Shown: positions 8,857 through 18,080, counted from the stretch's first letter. The stretch is 64,000 bases of DNA from Aureibaculum algae (GCF_006065315.1 NZ_CP040749.1:2184501-2248500); one strand, 5' to 3'. Made by a program: numbers and translations. Notes: generated from the sequence alone by a model not told the origin.

Positions 8857-10950
8857 TTAATCTAATAATTCGGGACTACTAAGAATCAATTCTATTTTTT
8901 TAATAATTACAGTTATTTGATTCATTTGTAATTCTATATTTCTAAAATAGATACTGATATCTCTATTCACCCAACTTTCAGAAATAACCCTTGCCCCTAA
9001 ACTAATTCTTAAAATGGCACTCTGAAAATCATTTCCATATTTCACATTTACCGCCTGTCCGATATGACATTTTTGGGCAGCAAGTCTAATTATTTCCAAG
9101 GAAGAATCTTTAAATTGATCCGATAAATCAGAATTTAATAAAATATAGAGCTTTTTTACATGATCAACAGATAGAGCTGTATCATTTTTAAGAATGAAAA
9201 AAGGAAAAATGGTTCGAATATTTCTTATTCCAAATTCTTTACTATTATAACTGTTTGTTTTAGTTTCATCACCATAAAGAGGTTGTAAAAATTCTGCATC
9301 ATTAATAGAATCTTCAACGAAATTACAAAACATCTCAATGCCCATATTTCTATATAGAATAGGCGTTTTGAAATACCTTTCCATTTCAACTATAGCCGCA
9401 TTCCAACGCATGTACGAACCATAATTAAACCCTTCTGATAAATCTTTGGAACAAAACCACGATGTTGGCCAATCAGAATGATTGTAGTATTTGGTTAAGC
9501 CTTCTGGTAATTTATTTTCTATAGAATGGATTAATTTACTAACACACTCGGGTAGAATTAATGCACCAGAATAGGGAGGACCTGTAAAGTATTTACTTCC
9601 AGTTATAGAGACAATATATCCTTTATTTAAATACTGCTGTATGTCTGATGGGTCTAATCTAAGTTGGGCTGCATCCACAAGAACTTGCATCGATAAGTTT
9701 TCAAGTGAATTCAAATCTTTCATCATTTTTTCACTAGGAGATTGATAGCCTAATTTTGATTGATCCATAGTATGTAAAACAACATGTCTGCCTAATGCAT
9801 TCGTTTTAGAAATGGCATTAAACACTTCGGTATCTAATTGGCTGGAAGATTTTAAGGCACCATTCTCATCTCTAAAAGGGATTTGAATTAAATCAATATC
9901 TCTAAATCCTTTAATTTTATCGCCTTTTTTAACAGGATGATTTAATGCGGTTGTATTTTCAAAATGACACCCCTTTAATGCTGTAGGTACACCACTGCCT
10001 GTTTCATCAGAAGCGACCAAAACATGTGTAATATCTTTGTCTGAAATAATTTGCGTAATAGCAGCTATTTGGAGTGAAGAGTCTGTGCCTGAAGGAGAGA
10101 ATATTATTTGACATTCATCTTTTAATCTAAAGATTTTTCTTAGATTACTCTTTAAGAGTTCAGAAAAATTAACGGTCGCATTTTTAAAGCCATTTTTCAA
10201 GCTATTACTTATTAAAATACTTCTGACCTTATCTGTTTTATCAAAAGCAAAATTAGAAACACTTGTTGCCGTTGATGATGCAAAAGTAAAAGCATCAGGT
10301 CTCGGAAATGGTCTACAACCATATTTATTTAGTAAATTAATTTCGTCAATATTTAAACGAAGATCACCACCGTCCATTAATAAATATTCAGTTGGTTTTG
10401 CTAAATTTTCAATAATTGGTTTCCATGATTCTTTAAATACTTTGGTTGATTTTTTTAATCCATGAAAGTCTTGTAATTTTTCATATTCTAATAAAGATTC
10501 TGTATGTATAGCCTCATCCTTTTTAATCAAATCCAATAAAAAATAACTAAGAGATTTTAATTTTTCTTTATCATCTTCTGGTAATAATTTATAAAATATA
10601 CGTGTCACTTTAAGTGCTGCTATATCACATAATACCGTATCACTTTTATCACTACCTAACGCTTTATACCACAGTTGCCATTCTATACCATATCTCAAAT
10701 AAACTAAGGCCAAAACTGGTTTGCTTAAATATAACGAACCAATTATAATAGCTTTGTTCGGTACAATTTTGAATACATCGGGTTGACTATTAGAGGTAAT
10801 TATATTTATGTTGTTTAGCTTAGGAACTGTATTAAATCTTTTTAAAACGCGAACTAAATAATTCACATTTTCTTTTTCAAATAAACTTGTTCTTTTATAT
10901 TGATCTTCAATAAGTATATTATTCGTCATAGGTGTTTTTGTTAAAAACAT
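8857..10950 (-). CDS. Fold-type I PLP-dependent enzyme, aminotransferase class V-like, with unknown N-terminal domain
   Basis: The 697-residue protein has two parts. Residues 1-215 match nothing I recognise. Residues about 225-640 look like a fold-type I PLP enzyme: a PLP-phosphate loop (SPSGTDSSLQIAA), a class V-like Asp (VDAAQLRLD, D426) and a candidate Schiff-base lysine K453 (ITGSKYFTGPPYSGAL). It is far longer than ordinary class V aminotransferases or desulphurases (about 350-420 residues). No signal peptide is seen, and no operon partner or Crp-type site lies nearby. The substrate is unknown. Confidence 0.65.
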   Translation of the reverse strand: MFLTKTPMTNNILIEDQYKRTSLFEKENVNYLVRVLKRFNTVPKLNNINIITSNSQPDVFKIVPNKAIIIGSLYLSKPVLALVYLRYGIEWQLWYKALGSDKSDTVLCDIAALKVTRIFYKLLPEDDKEKLKSLSYFLLDLIKKDEAIHTESLLEYEKLQDFHGLKKSTKVFKESWKPIIENLAKPTEYLLMDGGDLRLNIDEINLLNKYGCRPFPRPDAFTFASSTATSVSNFAFDKTDKVRSILISNSLKNGFKNATVNFSELLKSNLRKIFRLKDECQIIFSPSGTDSSLQIAAITQIISDKDITHVLVASDETGSGVPTALKGCHFENTTALNHPVKKGDKIKGFRDIDLIQIPFRDENGALKSSSQLDTEVFNAISKTNALGRHVVLHTMDQSKLGYQSPSEKMMKDLNSLENLSMQVLVDAAQLRLDPSDIQQYLNKGYIVSITGSKYFTGPPYSGALILPECVSKLIHSIENKLPEGLTKYYNHSDWPTSWFCSKDLSEGFNYGSYMRWNAAIVEMERYFKTPILYRNMGIEMFCNFVEDSINDAEFLQPLYGDETKTNSYNSKEFGIRNIRTIFPFFILKNDTALSVDHVKKLYILLNSDLSDQFKDSSLEIIRLAAQKCHIGQAVNVKYGNDFQSAILRISLGARVISESWVNRDISIYFRNIELQMNQITVIIKKIELILSSPELLD

Positions 10951-11145
10951 TCATCAGAATAAAGTACTATTCTGAGGCGTCTAAATTAAGAAAAATTAAA
11001 GTCTTATTTCTTTTCAATAAAAAAAGATATTCAGTGGTTATTGTTAAACAAAACCATTGATGTAACAAGACTAAATTATTAAATCTAAGTGACCAATTTC
11101 TGCATAACTAGAAGTTGATTCAGCTAGATGTTTTTGTTATTGTAT

Positions 11146-11775
11146 TTATGTATCGTTTTCACTAAGTTGATGGCCCATTTGGGTTTCCTTAGTGCTTAAA
11201 TAATCTTTATTGAATTCATTTGAATTTATTATGATAGGAATACGTTCAACAATCTTAATTCCACTTTGTTCTAATTTATTAATTTTATCAGGATTATTAG
11301 TCAAGAGTTTAATTTTATGTACTCCAAGGGCATTAAGAATATCGGCACCTACTTCATATTCTCGCTCGTCTGGAGCAAAACCCAGGTGTACATTTGCTTC
11401 TAAAGTATCCATACCTTGTTCTTGCAATTTATAAGCCTTAATCTTGTTCATAAGACCAATTCCCCTTCCTTCTTGTTGTAAATAGACGATGATTCCCTGT
11501 CCTTCCTTTTCAATTAATTTCATGGATGCGATGAGTTGTTCTCCACAATCACATTTTAAGGATCCAAATATATCTCCAGTAGCACAAGAAGAATGAATTC
11601 GCGTTAGTACATTATCCTTCGTTGAGATATTTCCTTTAATCAGCACTATGTGCTCTAGACCACTTATTTTTTCTTGAAATGGAATAAGTTCAAAGTGGCC
11701 ATATTTGGTTGGCAGTTGAACTCTTTCTCCTTTTATAATAGATGTCTTTCTGACCATTATTCGTTTAATTTTCAC
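11146..11775 (-). CDS. ribA: GTP cyclohydrolase II
   Basis: The 209-residue stand-alone RibA has the zinc-binding Cys cluster (CATGDIFGSLKCDCGEQL) and the active-site motif YLQQEGRGIGLMNKI. It also has the conserved NPDKI segment. The enzyme opens GTP to 2,5-diamino-6-ribosylamino-pyrimidinone phosphate, the first riboflavin step. Bacteroidota usually also carry a fused RibBA, so this may be a second copy. The first residues (MKIKRIMVRK) leave a small doubt about the start; the second Met at codon 7 is possible. No FMN riboswitch is visible upstream. Confidence 0.92.
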   Translation of the reverse strand: MKIKRIMVRKTSIIKGERVQLPTKYGHFELIPFQEKISGLEHIVLIKGNISTKDNVLTRIHSSCATGDIFGSLKCDCGEQLIASMKLIEKEGQGIIVYLQQEGRGIGLMNKIKAYKLQEQGMDTLEANVHLGFAPDEREYEVGADILNALGVHKIKLLTNNPDKINKLEQSGIKIVERIPIIINSNEFNKDYLSTKETQMGHQLSENDT

Positions 11776-11818
11776 CTTTTAAATTTAGACAATAAATACC
11801 AACATTAAAATAAAAAAA

Positions 11819-12004
11819 CTATTCGTTTTTTTTAATGCTATTTTGTCGATTTTCTGTTGGGGTTGAATTACTTAACCCTTTCTTATTAAAAAAATAATTT
11901 TCTTCAATACTTTTTGTTTCCAGGTAATTTTTTTTACATCTCCCAAGTTTTTTACCTGTTTTTGGGCCTAAACCACCCGGACCTTTTTGATCTAAATTTG
12001 GCAT
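11819..12004 (-). CDS. DUF5320 family small protein
   Basis: The 61-residue protein starts with the family signature: a Met-Pro start, then GPGGLGPKTGKKLGRC. DUF5320 proteins have no known function but usually occur beside NifX/NifB-type iron-cluster proteins and DUF134 regulators, exactly as here. It is the last gene of the three-gene cluster. The C-terminal half is low complexity and Asn/Lys rich. Confidence 0.75.
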   Translation of the reverse strand: MPNLDQKGPGGLGPKTGKKLGRCKKNYLETKSIEENYFFNKKGLSNSTPTENRQNSIKKNE

Positions 12005-12060
12005 AAATTATATATTTTAAGACGTGCAAGAAGCAAAATTTAATGTATCAAAAATTCCTT

Positions 12061-12447
12061 TTATGAGTGATTGCATTGGTGTTTTTTATGGTGAGTATGT
12101 CCACATGTTTCTCCACCATCAGTTAGTAAGTTACTGGTATACTCCTTCATTAGTGTATCTACATTACCAGAACAACCTCTAATTACATTAATGCCTAAAC
12201 TATTTAAAACAGTAAAGGCTCCCGTTCCTATACCCCCAGCAATCATTACTTGAACGCCTTTTTTTGCTAATACACTTCCTATATTAGAATTGCAACCACA
12301 GCCTTTTTTAGAAGCTAATTCTTCCACATTAGTTATACGGTTATCTTCAGAAAGGGTATAAATATTATAAAACTTACAATGTCCGAAATGATCTTCAATT
12401 TGATTGTTTTTACCTATGGGTATGGCTACTTTTTTCATACTATTCAT
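12061..12447 (-). CDS. NifB/NifX family molybdenum-iron cluster-binding protein
   Basis: The 128-residue protein has the dinitrogenase iron-molybdenum cofactor-binding fold: VAIPIGKNNQIEDHFGHCKFY at the start, a Cys-rich GCGCNSNIG loop, and VMIAGGIGTGAFTVLNSLGI. The C-terminus is a Cys/His-rich tail (CGHTHHKKHQCNHS) that could bind metal. These proteins store or chaperone iron-sulphur or Fe-Mo clusters, often with no nitrogenase in the genome, and no nif structural genes are seen here. It follows the DUF134 gene by 15 bp and so is in its operon. Confidence 0.88.
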   Translation of the reverse strand: MNSMKKVAIPIGKNNQIEDHFGHCKFYNIYTLSEDNRITNVEELASKKGCGCNSNIGSVLAKKGVQVMIAGGIGTGAFTVLNSLGINVIRGCSGNVDTLMKEYTSNLLTDGGETCGHTHHKKHQCNHS

Positions 12448-12462
12448 TCTTTTATTAAGTAT

Positions 12463-12861
12463 TTAAATTTTATGTTCTCTACTACAAAATTTATCCTTTG
12501 ATGTACACATGACCTTATCTTTTTCGCCTTCAACTAAGTTGTTGCAGTTTTTACATCGATACCATTCTTTGTCTAGTTCATAATTTCCACCTTCAATTTC
12601 AATTGCTTTTCCCTCAACAAATGCTTTAGTAATGGTTTTTAATGCCTTGTTATAAATTCGAGTAAGTGTAGGTCTAGAAATTTCCATCAATACGGCAGCT
12701 TCCTTTTGTTGAAGCATTTTATAATTAACCAAGCGTATACTTTCGTACTCTTCAAGTGTAAGTTGCACTGTTTTAAGTTTGCAACGAGGAATTCCATAAG
12801 GCTTAAAACCTTTCATAATTGGAGGTTGTAAAATTTTTCTGTTTTTTTCAGGTCTTGCCAT
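12463..12861 (-). CDS. DUF134 family HTH protein, probable regulator of the cluster
   Basis: The 132-residue protein starts MARPEKNRK and has a helix-turn-helix (about 40-90, LTLEEYESIRLVNYKMLQQKEAAVLMEISRPTLTRIYNKAL). A zinc-ribbon-like tail with CKNCNN and CTSKDKFC follows. The family resembles the sigma-70 region 4/p13-type HTH and accompanies NifX/DUF5320 genes. It is first in the operon. A 16-bp perfect palindrome sits on its promoter next to the -7 element, which fits autoregulation. Confidence 0.85.
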   Translation of the reverse strand: MARPEKNRKILQPPIMKGFKPYGIPRCKLKTVQLTLEEYESIRLVNYKMLQQKEAAVLMEISRPTLTRIYNKALKTITKAFVEGKAIEIEGGNYELDKEWYRCKNCNNLVEGEKDKVMCTSKDKFCSREHKI

Positions 12862-12881
12862 ATTTCTTATAAATGAAAGTA

Positions 12882-12905
12882 CAAATATAATGAACGTACG
12901 TTCAT
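12882..12905 (-). promoter_or_regulatory. Promoter and 16-bp palindromic operator of the DUF134 operon
   Basis: On the minus strand the -7 element TATATTTG occupies 12889-12882. Directly upstream is the perfect palindrome ATGAACGTACGTTCAT (12890-12905). A site wedged between -7 and -33 is a typical repressor position. The likely ligand protein is DUF134. Confidence 0.65.
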
Positions 12906-13144
12906 AATAAAAGTAAAACAGATTTATTTTAATGATCCTATTTTACAACAGATTAAAATGTGAAAACTTAAGGTTTCTAAAAATTGTTATTGTGTTATTT
13001 TATCTGGTAATAATTTTATATTTATTTGACTTTTCTATATATTCTTACCTACATTTTTTTGCTGTCTGTGGGATGATTTTTAGATTTATATGAAAAAGAA
13101 AATTGGTAATACACTAAAGATAAATTAGAGGTAACAATATTTCC

Positions 13145-13152
13145 TATATTTG
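13145..13152 (+). promoter_or_regulatory. Probable trmL promoter -7 element in a 317-bp gene-free gap
   Basis: TATATTTG matches TAnnTTTG about 70 bp before trmL. The rest of the 12906-13222 gap is AT-rich and holds no credible open frame, hairpin or repeat. Confidence 0.4.
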
Positions 13153-13222
13153 TTAAAGTCTATAAAAGATATGTTTGTCATTTGACACATATTCACGTAT
13201 TGTTAAGCATAAAATTTAAAGA

Positions 13223-13681
13223 ATGGGATTTAATATTGTATTAATTGAACCAGAGATACCTATGAATACAGGAAATATTGGTCGATTAAGTTTGGCATCA
13301 GGATCAACGTTGCATCTCGTAAAACCATTTGGCTTCGAATTAAATGATAAGAGAGTGAAAAGAGCAGGGCTGGACTATTGGAAGCATATTTCGCTCTTTA
13401 TTTATGAAAGTATTGATGAGTTTTTCTCAATACATAAAGGTAAGCATTTTGCCTTCCTTTCGAGTCATGGTACTCAAGATTACTGTGCTATAGACTACAA
13501 AGACGACATGTTTCTGGTTTTTGGAAAAGAATCCGTTGGTTTGCCTAAAAATATAGTGGCAGAAAATCCCAATTCAGTATTTACTATTCCCTTATTTAGC
13601 CCTCATATTCGGAGTTTAAACCTAGCCAATTCTGTTAGTATAGTGGTTTATGAAGGGATTCGAAACATAAGAACACTTTAG
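13223..13681 (+). CDS. trmL: tRNA (cytidine(34)-2'-O)-methyltransferase
   Basis: The 152-residue SPOUT-class methyltransferase is the standard TrmL length. Visible motifs are the N-terminal IEPEIPMNTGNIGR, the knot motif VFGKESVGLP and the C-terminal IPLFSPHIRSLNLANSVSIV. It methylates the ribose of the wobble base of tRNA-Leu isoacceptors using S-adenosylmethionine. It precedes the exonuclease-GIY-YIG gene by 59 bp on the same strand. Confidence 0.95.
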   Translation: MGFNIVLIEPEIPMNTGNIGRLSLASGSTLHLVKPFGFELNDKRVKRAGLDYWKHISLFIYESIDEFFSIHKGKHFAFLSSHGTQDYCAIDYKDDMFLVFGKESVGLPKNIVAENPNSVFTIPLFSPHIRSLNLANSVSIVVYEGIRNIRTL

Positions 13682-13740
13682 AAAACTGTTTATTTATCCT
13701 TTAAAAATGGAACTTTAAAAATCAAAAAGGGAGTAATAAT

Positions 13741-15096
13741 TTGAAATATGCAATTGTCGATATAGAAACTACAGGGCTAGGAGCAAAGGGTAACAAAATT
13801 ACTGAGATTTCCATTTTTGTTCATGATGGTGAGCAGATTATTAAAGAATTTACCACATTGGTTAACCCCGAGTCTTCAATAAGTTACAAAATATCTGGAC
13901 TGACAGGTATTACAAACGAAATGGTTCGTAAGGCTCCCAAATTCCATGAAATAGCAAAAGATGTAATTGAGTATACCGAAGATTGCATATTTGTAGCACA
14001 CAATGTCAATTTTGACTTTAATGTTATAAAGCACGAACTTCAAGAGCTTGGAGCAGAATTTAAAAGAAAGAAATTATGCACCATCCGTTTGGCGAGAAAA
14101 TTAATACCAGGACAACGTTCCTATAGCCTAGGTGCTTTGTGTACAAGTTTAGGTATTCATATAAAAAACCGACATAGAGCCCGTGGAGATGCTCAAGCTA
14201 CGGTTATTTTATTAGAAAAGTTACTAGCTTTAGATTCTGGTCTTGTGTTTGATTCCTTTTTAAATAATAGATCAAGACAAGCAACATTACCGCCATTGTT
14301 GTCAAAAACAGTCATTGATAACTTACCAAACAAACCAGGAGTTTATTATTTTAAAGATGACAACAACAACGTAATCTATGTAGGTAAAGCAATAGATATT
14401 AAACAACGTGTGTTAAGCCATTTATATAGCAAGGCCAATAAAGAATTGAAATTATGCACAGAAACGGCTAATATTACGTTTGAACTTACAGGTAATGAAT
14501 TAGTAGCCTTGCTATTAGAATCTCATGAAATTAAAAGGTTATATCCAAAATATAATAGAGCACAAAAGAAAAATTATGCCAGTTTTGGTTTAACCACCTA
14601 CCAAGATTTAAGCGGCATTATACATATAACTTACAATAGATTAAAACTAATTTCAAACCCAATTTTAAAGCTGTACAATCAAACGGAATGTCGAACTTTT
14701 TTAGAAGAATTCTGTGAAGCACATGAATTATGCCCAAAATACTGTAGTTTACAGAATATTACAGGCGGATGTTTTCATTACCATATAAAAACCTGTAAAG
14801 GCGTTTGTAGGGATTTGGAAGAAGTTGAGTCTTATAATTTAAGGGTTAAAAAAGCACTTTCAAGTATCGAAAAATTGAATAGTACTTTTATTATTAAAGA
14901 AAAAGGTAGAACAGAGGAGGAGGAAGCAGTAGTGCTTATTAAAAATGGATTGTACCAGGGGTTTACTTTTGTTACTGAGAAAGAGGAAACCACCTCCATA
15001 TTAGAATATGAGCAATTAATAGAACTCAAAGAAGACAATAGCGATACTCAACGAATAGTTAGACGTTATTTAGAAAAAACGAATTTTAAAGTTTAA
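13741..15096 (+). CDS. DnaQ-like 3'-5' exonuclease fused to a GIY-YIG endonuclease domain
   Basis: The protein has 451 residues. Residues 1-165 form a DEDDh exonuclease: DIETTG (D7, E9), NVNFD (about 90) and HRARGDAQAT (about 140). Residues about 195-275 form a UvrC/Cho-type GIY-YIG domain (NKPGVYYFKDDNNNVIYVGKA). A Cys-containing C-terminal region follows. The start is TTG at 13741, preceded by a good GGGAG ribosome site; the nearby ATG is out of frame. Such fusions are common in Bacteroidota and are thought to act in nucleotide excision-type repair. The substrate is untested. Confidence 0.88.
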   Translation: MKYAIVDIETTGLGAKGNKITEISIFVHDGEQIIKEFTTLVNPESSISYKISGLTGITNEMVRKAPKFHEIAKDVIEYTEDCIFVAHNVNFDFNVIKHELQELGAEFKRKKLCTIRLARKLIPGQRSYSLGALCTSLGIHIKNRHRARGDAQATVILLEKLLALDSGLVFDSFLNNRSRQATLPPLLSKTVIDNLPNKPGVYYFKDDNNNVIYVGKAIDIKQRVLSHLYSKANKELKLCTETANITFELTGNELVALLLESHEIKRLYPKYNRAQKKNYASFGLTTYQDLSGIIHITYNRLKLISNPILKLYNQTECRTFLEEFCEAHELCPKYCSLQNITGGCFHYHIKTCKGVCRDLEEVESYNLRVKKALSSIEKLNSTFIIKEKGRTEEEEAVVLIKNGLYQGFTFVTEKEETTSILEYEQLIELKEDNSDTQRIVRRYLEKTNFKV

Positions 15097-15210
15097 ATTT
15101 AAATTAAATGTTTTGAACCTTATATGATAGTGTATTTTCGTTATTCACGTTTTTTAGTACGATTTCTTCTTATAGTCAAATTTGTTTTTGACTTCTGCCT
15201 TTACAATTAT

Positions 15211-15864
15211 TTAGATTAATTCTTTGTCAATTTCTGATATTAATTTCTCCACGTTTTCCTTAAGACCCGATTGCATAAAAATAAAAGTTTGAATGGCATC
15301 AATTGAATATCTTATTACTCTTTTATAAGCTTTGTTTGTAATGAATTGTTGATAGTTTTTTGGCTTAAAAGACCTATAGAATTCAAATGTTTCAAACTCT
15401 TCCATAAACATTGGCTTAATATAATTGGTATAGTGCTCTGTAAAATAGATGCCCTCATAAGATTTGTATATACCATATTGAACTCCATATAGATTTGAAA
15501 CTGATGCTCTTATTGAATCATTAGAAATTAAAAACAATGCCGATTATTTAAGGTAGTTGAACGTAGTTTCGTTTGGAGAAAATATAAGGTATGGGTACAA
15601 ATTTGTGAAATGATAATCTAAAGAGTCATGATATTTTGTGTTGTTTTCCATGTTGTTAATAATAATTTCGTTTGCAGTTTTGGAAATTATTAAAGACTCA
15701 ATATTTGAGTTTATATCATCAAGATTCTGTGTTAATTCAAGCCGCAATTCTTTTAGAATCTGGTGTTCTAATTCATCAGAATGCCCGATTTCCGATGTGT
15801 CATGTTTTTACAACTGGTCATTATGATTCCAATAGCTATGACGAATAAATATACTTTTTTTCAT
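15211..15864 (-). pseudogene. Broken DUF6090-like protein with an in-frame TAA and eroded N-terminus
   Basis: One reading frame runs from about 15864 to 15211. It encodes ELRLELTQNLDDINSNIESL..., then FSPNETTFNYLK, then a TAA at 15546-15544, then SALFLISNDSIRASVSNLYG..., as in DUF6090-type proteins where the text is continuous. The two pieces are 67 and 108 residues. A second stop (TAA) follows codon 18 of the apparent ATG at 15864. One frame over, the 5' end would encode a lipoprotein-like leader ending TSC, so an indel in the A7 run is also possible. It appears to be a decaying gene of unknown function. Confidence 0.65.
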
Positions 15865-15882
15865 ACTGTTAGATTTATTGAA

Positions 15883-16614
15883 TTATTTTTTTGTAAAGGG
15901 AATTATCATTGGAACTTCATTTTGGTACGTTTCATATGCTTCACCAATATACTTTCTTAGGTCTTTTTCTTCTAAATATTTTACCGCTATAAAAATATAG
16001 ATGGTTGTTATTAGTGTAAAGAATAAATGCCCAACAGTCATTGTCGGAGTTGCCCAAAAGGCAATTAGAAATCCTAACATAATTGGATGTCTTACCAATT
16101 TATATAAATAGTTTGTTTGAAATTTTGGATTTGGAGTTTTTTTGTTTTTAAGGTTGTTATAAATTTGAGCTAAACCAAAAAGTTCAAAATGATTAATCAT
16201 AAATGTTGATAGAAGAACTATAAGCCATCCTGCAAAAAATATTCCCATTAAAATAATAGATAAAATATCATTTTCGATTTTCCAAACTAGTATTGTGATA
16301 GGTTGCCATTGCCAATAAATTAATAGCAATGCCAAACTTGAGAGTAAAATATAAGTACTCCGTTCCATGGCGGGACTAAAGATGGATGTAAACCATTTTT
16401 TAAATTTAGGTCTTGCCATAACACTATGTTGTATTGCAAATACACTTAATAGAATTGTATTGGTTAGAATCGCTTTAAGCAAAGTTGGCTCAACACCGGA
16501 ATCTATTGTTTTCGGAACAAAAAAATTACCAACAAAGCCTATGGCATATAAAAAAGCAACTAGAAAAATACAATAGGCTACTATTCCATATATAAAGATG
16601 ATTGATTTTTTCAT
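15883..16614 (-). CDS. Membrane methyltransferase of the NnrU/isoprenylcysteine methyltransferase type, MddA-like
   Basis: The 243-residue protein has about six hydrophobic segments. The C-terminal half has the signature NYLYKLVRHPIMLGFLIAFWA (about 165-187) and a GEAYETYQNEVPMIIPF end. This pattern is shared with methanethiol S-methyltransferase MddA, which turns methanethiol into dimethyl sulphide with S-adenosylmethionine, and with other isoprenylcysteine methyltransferase-like proteins. Upstream conserved parts (IQHSVMARPKFKKWF) favour MddA. Activity is inferred from family only, and no operon partner is visible. Confidence 0.7.
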   Translation of the reverse strand: MKKSIIFIYGIVAYCIFLVAFLYAIGFVGNFFVPKTIDSGVEPTLLKAILTNTILLSVFAIQHSVMARPKFKKWFTSIFSPAMERSTYILLSSLALLLIYWQWQPITILVWKIENDILSIILMGIFFAGWLIVLLSTFMINHFELFGLAQIYNNLKNKKTPNPKFQTNYLYKLVRHPIMLGFLIAFWATPTMTVGHLFFTLITTIYIFIAVKYLEEKDLRKYIGEAYETYQNEVPMIIPFTKK

Positions 16615-16709
16615 AATTTGTATTTTTGGTTATAATACAAAATTCAGCTAAAAGAGTTGATTTTGATATCCTTAAAAATCCAACAAATGTGTTCTAAGGT
16701 CCAAATATT

Positions 16710-17915
16710 TCATGAATGAATCTTCGATATAGATTTCGATTTGTATTGATTAGGAGTGAACTTGAATTTTTCTTTAAATGATTGAATAAAATGAGAGTTG
16801 TTTTTAAACCCACTCTCATAACATATTTGGTTTACGTTTAAATCGCTTTCAAGTAAAAGTGTTTTAGCGTATTCTAGACGCTTCGCCTTAAGCCATCTAA
16901 AAGGTGTCGTGTTAAATGTATTTTTGAAATCTCTTTTAAACGCTGATAAGCTTCGGCCACATAATTTGGCGAATTCTTCAACTTTTAAATTATATAAAAA
17001 ATTTTCTGACATTACAATTCCTAGATCTATCCCTGTTTTGCTACTTTTTTGCTTTGTACTTTGAAACTCTGATTTATTTGGACGTATACCTGTAACAAAT
17101 TCTTCTATTTCTGCTAAAATTAAATATGTGTCACCTGTCCAGAAAAGATGGTCTTTACCATTAAGTTCAACTAATTGGGAATTTGGAATGTGTTCTGCCA
17201 GATATCTGCCTTCTTCAACAAGTATATCTAAATCCTCTTTTCTAAATAGAAGAAGTGTTGGAACTTTAATTGAACCCAAAATTCCAGTCACATCAATTTT
17301 TACAGACTGCTTATGTAAAATTAATGCAGCTTTTGGGCTTCCACCGGAACGTAAATAACTAGCCAGCCAATCCAAAAAAGCACTATCATGTGCTAATGAT
17401 GGAACTAATAACTTTAGTCCATCAAGATTTCCATGTGCCCAATTGTCTTCAATTGCTTTATTTGAAATTTCACGTTCTTCATCTGTTGGAGCCCAAGGAT
17501 AATCTTTGGAATATCTGCGTTTGGCAAATATTCCAAAACCAATAACTCCTATGGTTTTTTGAGGATAATTTAAAGAAAATAAAAGACTAACTGAGCCTCC
17601 TTCGGAATGGCTAAATAAAAATGCCTTTTTTGAATTCGTAGCATCTAAAACGGCATTGATATCATCCATTCGTTCTTCCATAGTGGAATATTCATCGGAA
17701 CGATCTGAAAGTCCTGTTCCTCTTTTATCGAAGATAATCAATCTAGAGAATAAAGAAAGCCTTGTTAAAAAAGCAGCAAGCCTTGGTTCAGCCCACATCA
17801 TATCAATATTTGAAACCCAACCAGGAATGTATAAAATGTCGATTGATCCTTCACCTATCACTTGATAAGCAATATTAAAATCACCACTTTTAGTATAGTT
17901 AGTTTTGGGTTTCAT
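16710..17915 (-). CDS. Alpha/beta hydrolase fused to an AraC-type DNA-binding domain
   Basis: The protein has 401 residues. Residues 1-275 form an alpha/beta hydrolase with nucleophile elbow FSHSEGGS (Ser about 104), an acid residue region (FRKEDLD) and a late catalytic His (GKDHLFW). Residues about 320-395 form the paired AraC helix-turn-helix (CGRSLSAFKRDFKNTFNTTPFRWLKAKRL and CYESGFKNNSHFIQSFKEKFKFTPNQYK). The hydrolase module may act as an enzyme or as a ligand-sensing module for the DNA-binding part. A copy of the interspersed repeat with a -7 element lies 80 bp upstream. Confidence 0.9.
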   Translation of the reverse strand: MKPKTNYTKSGDFNIAYQVIGEGSIDILYIPGWVSNIDMMWAEPRLAAFLTRLSLFSRLIIFDKRGTGLSDRSDEYSTMEERMDDINAVLDATNSKKAFLFSHSEGGSVSLLFSLNYPQKTIGVIGFGIFAKRRYSKDYPWAPTDEEREISNKAIEDNWAHGNLDGLKLLVPSLAHDSAFLDWLASYLRSGGSPKAALILHKQSVKIDVTGILGSIKVPTLLLFRKEDLDILVEEGRYLAEHIPNSQLVELNGKDHLFWTGDTYLILAEIEEFVTGIRPNKSEFQSTKQKSSKTGIDLGIVMSENFLYNLKVEEFAKLCGRSLSAFKRDFKNTFNTTPFRWLKAKRLEYAKTLLLESDLNVNQICYESGFKNNSHFIQSFKEKFKFTPNQYKSKSISKIHS

Positions 17916-17971
17916 ATAGTTTTAATCAGTACAAGCTCCATACGTCCAAGAATTTCCGGAATGTTTGAAAG

Positions 17972-18080
17972 CATATATCTATTCTAGATATTACCAAATA
18001 TAAGAAATATAGTTACGTTTAACTTGCAGTTTATTAACACTTTAGGTGGCCAAGTGAAAATATATTGATGTACCTATTAG
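17972..18080 (-). repeat. Interspersed ~100-bp repeat, copy 1
   Basis: The copy begins CATATATCT and contains the conserved core CCAAATATAAGAAATATAG. Read on the minus strand, the core contains a -7 element TATATTTG (18002-17995), 80 bp upstream of the hydrolase-AraC gene. The other copies are at 19836 and 22602. Confidence 0.6.

Noticed and set aside
12061..12861. Nitrogen fixation locus
   Set aside because: NifX-type and DUF134 genes occur widely without nitrogenase, and no nifHDK genes are present.
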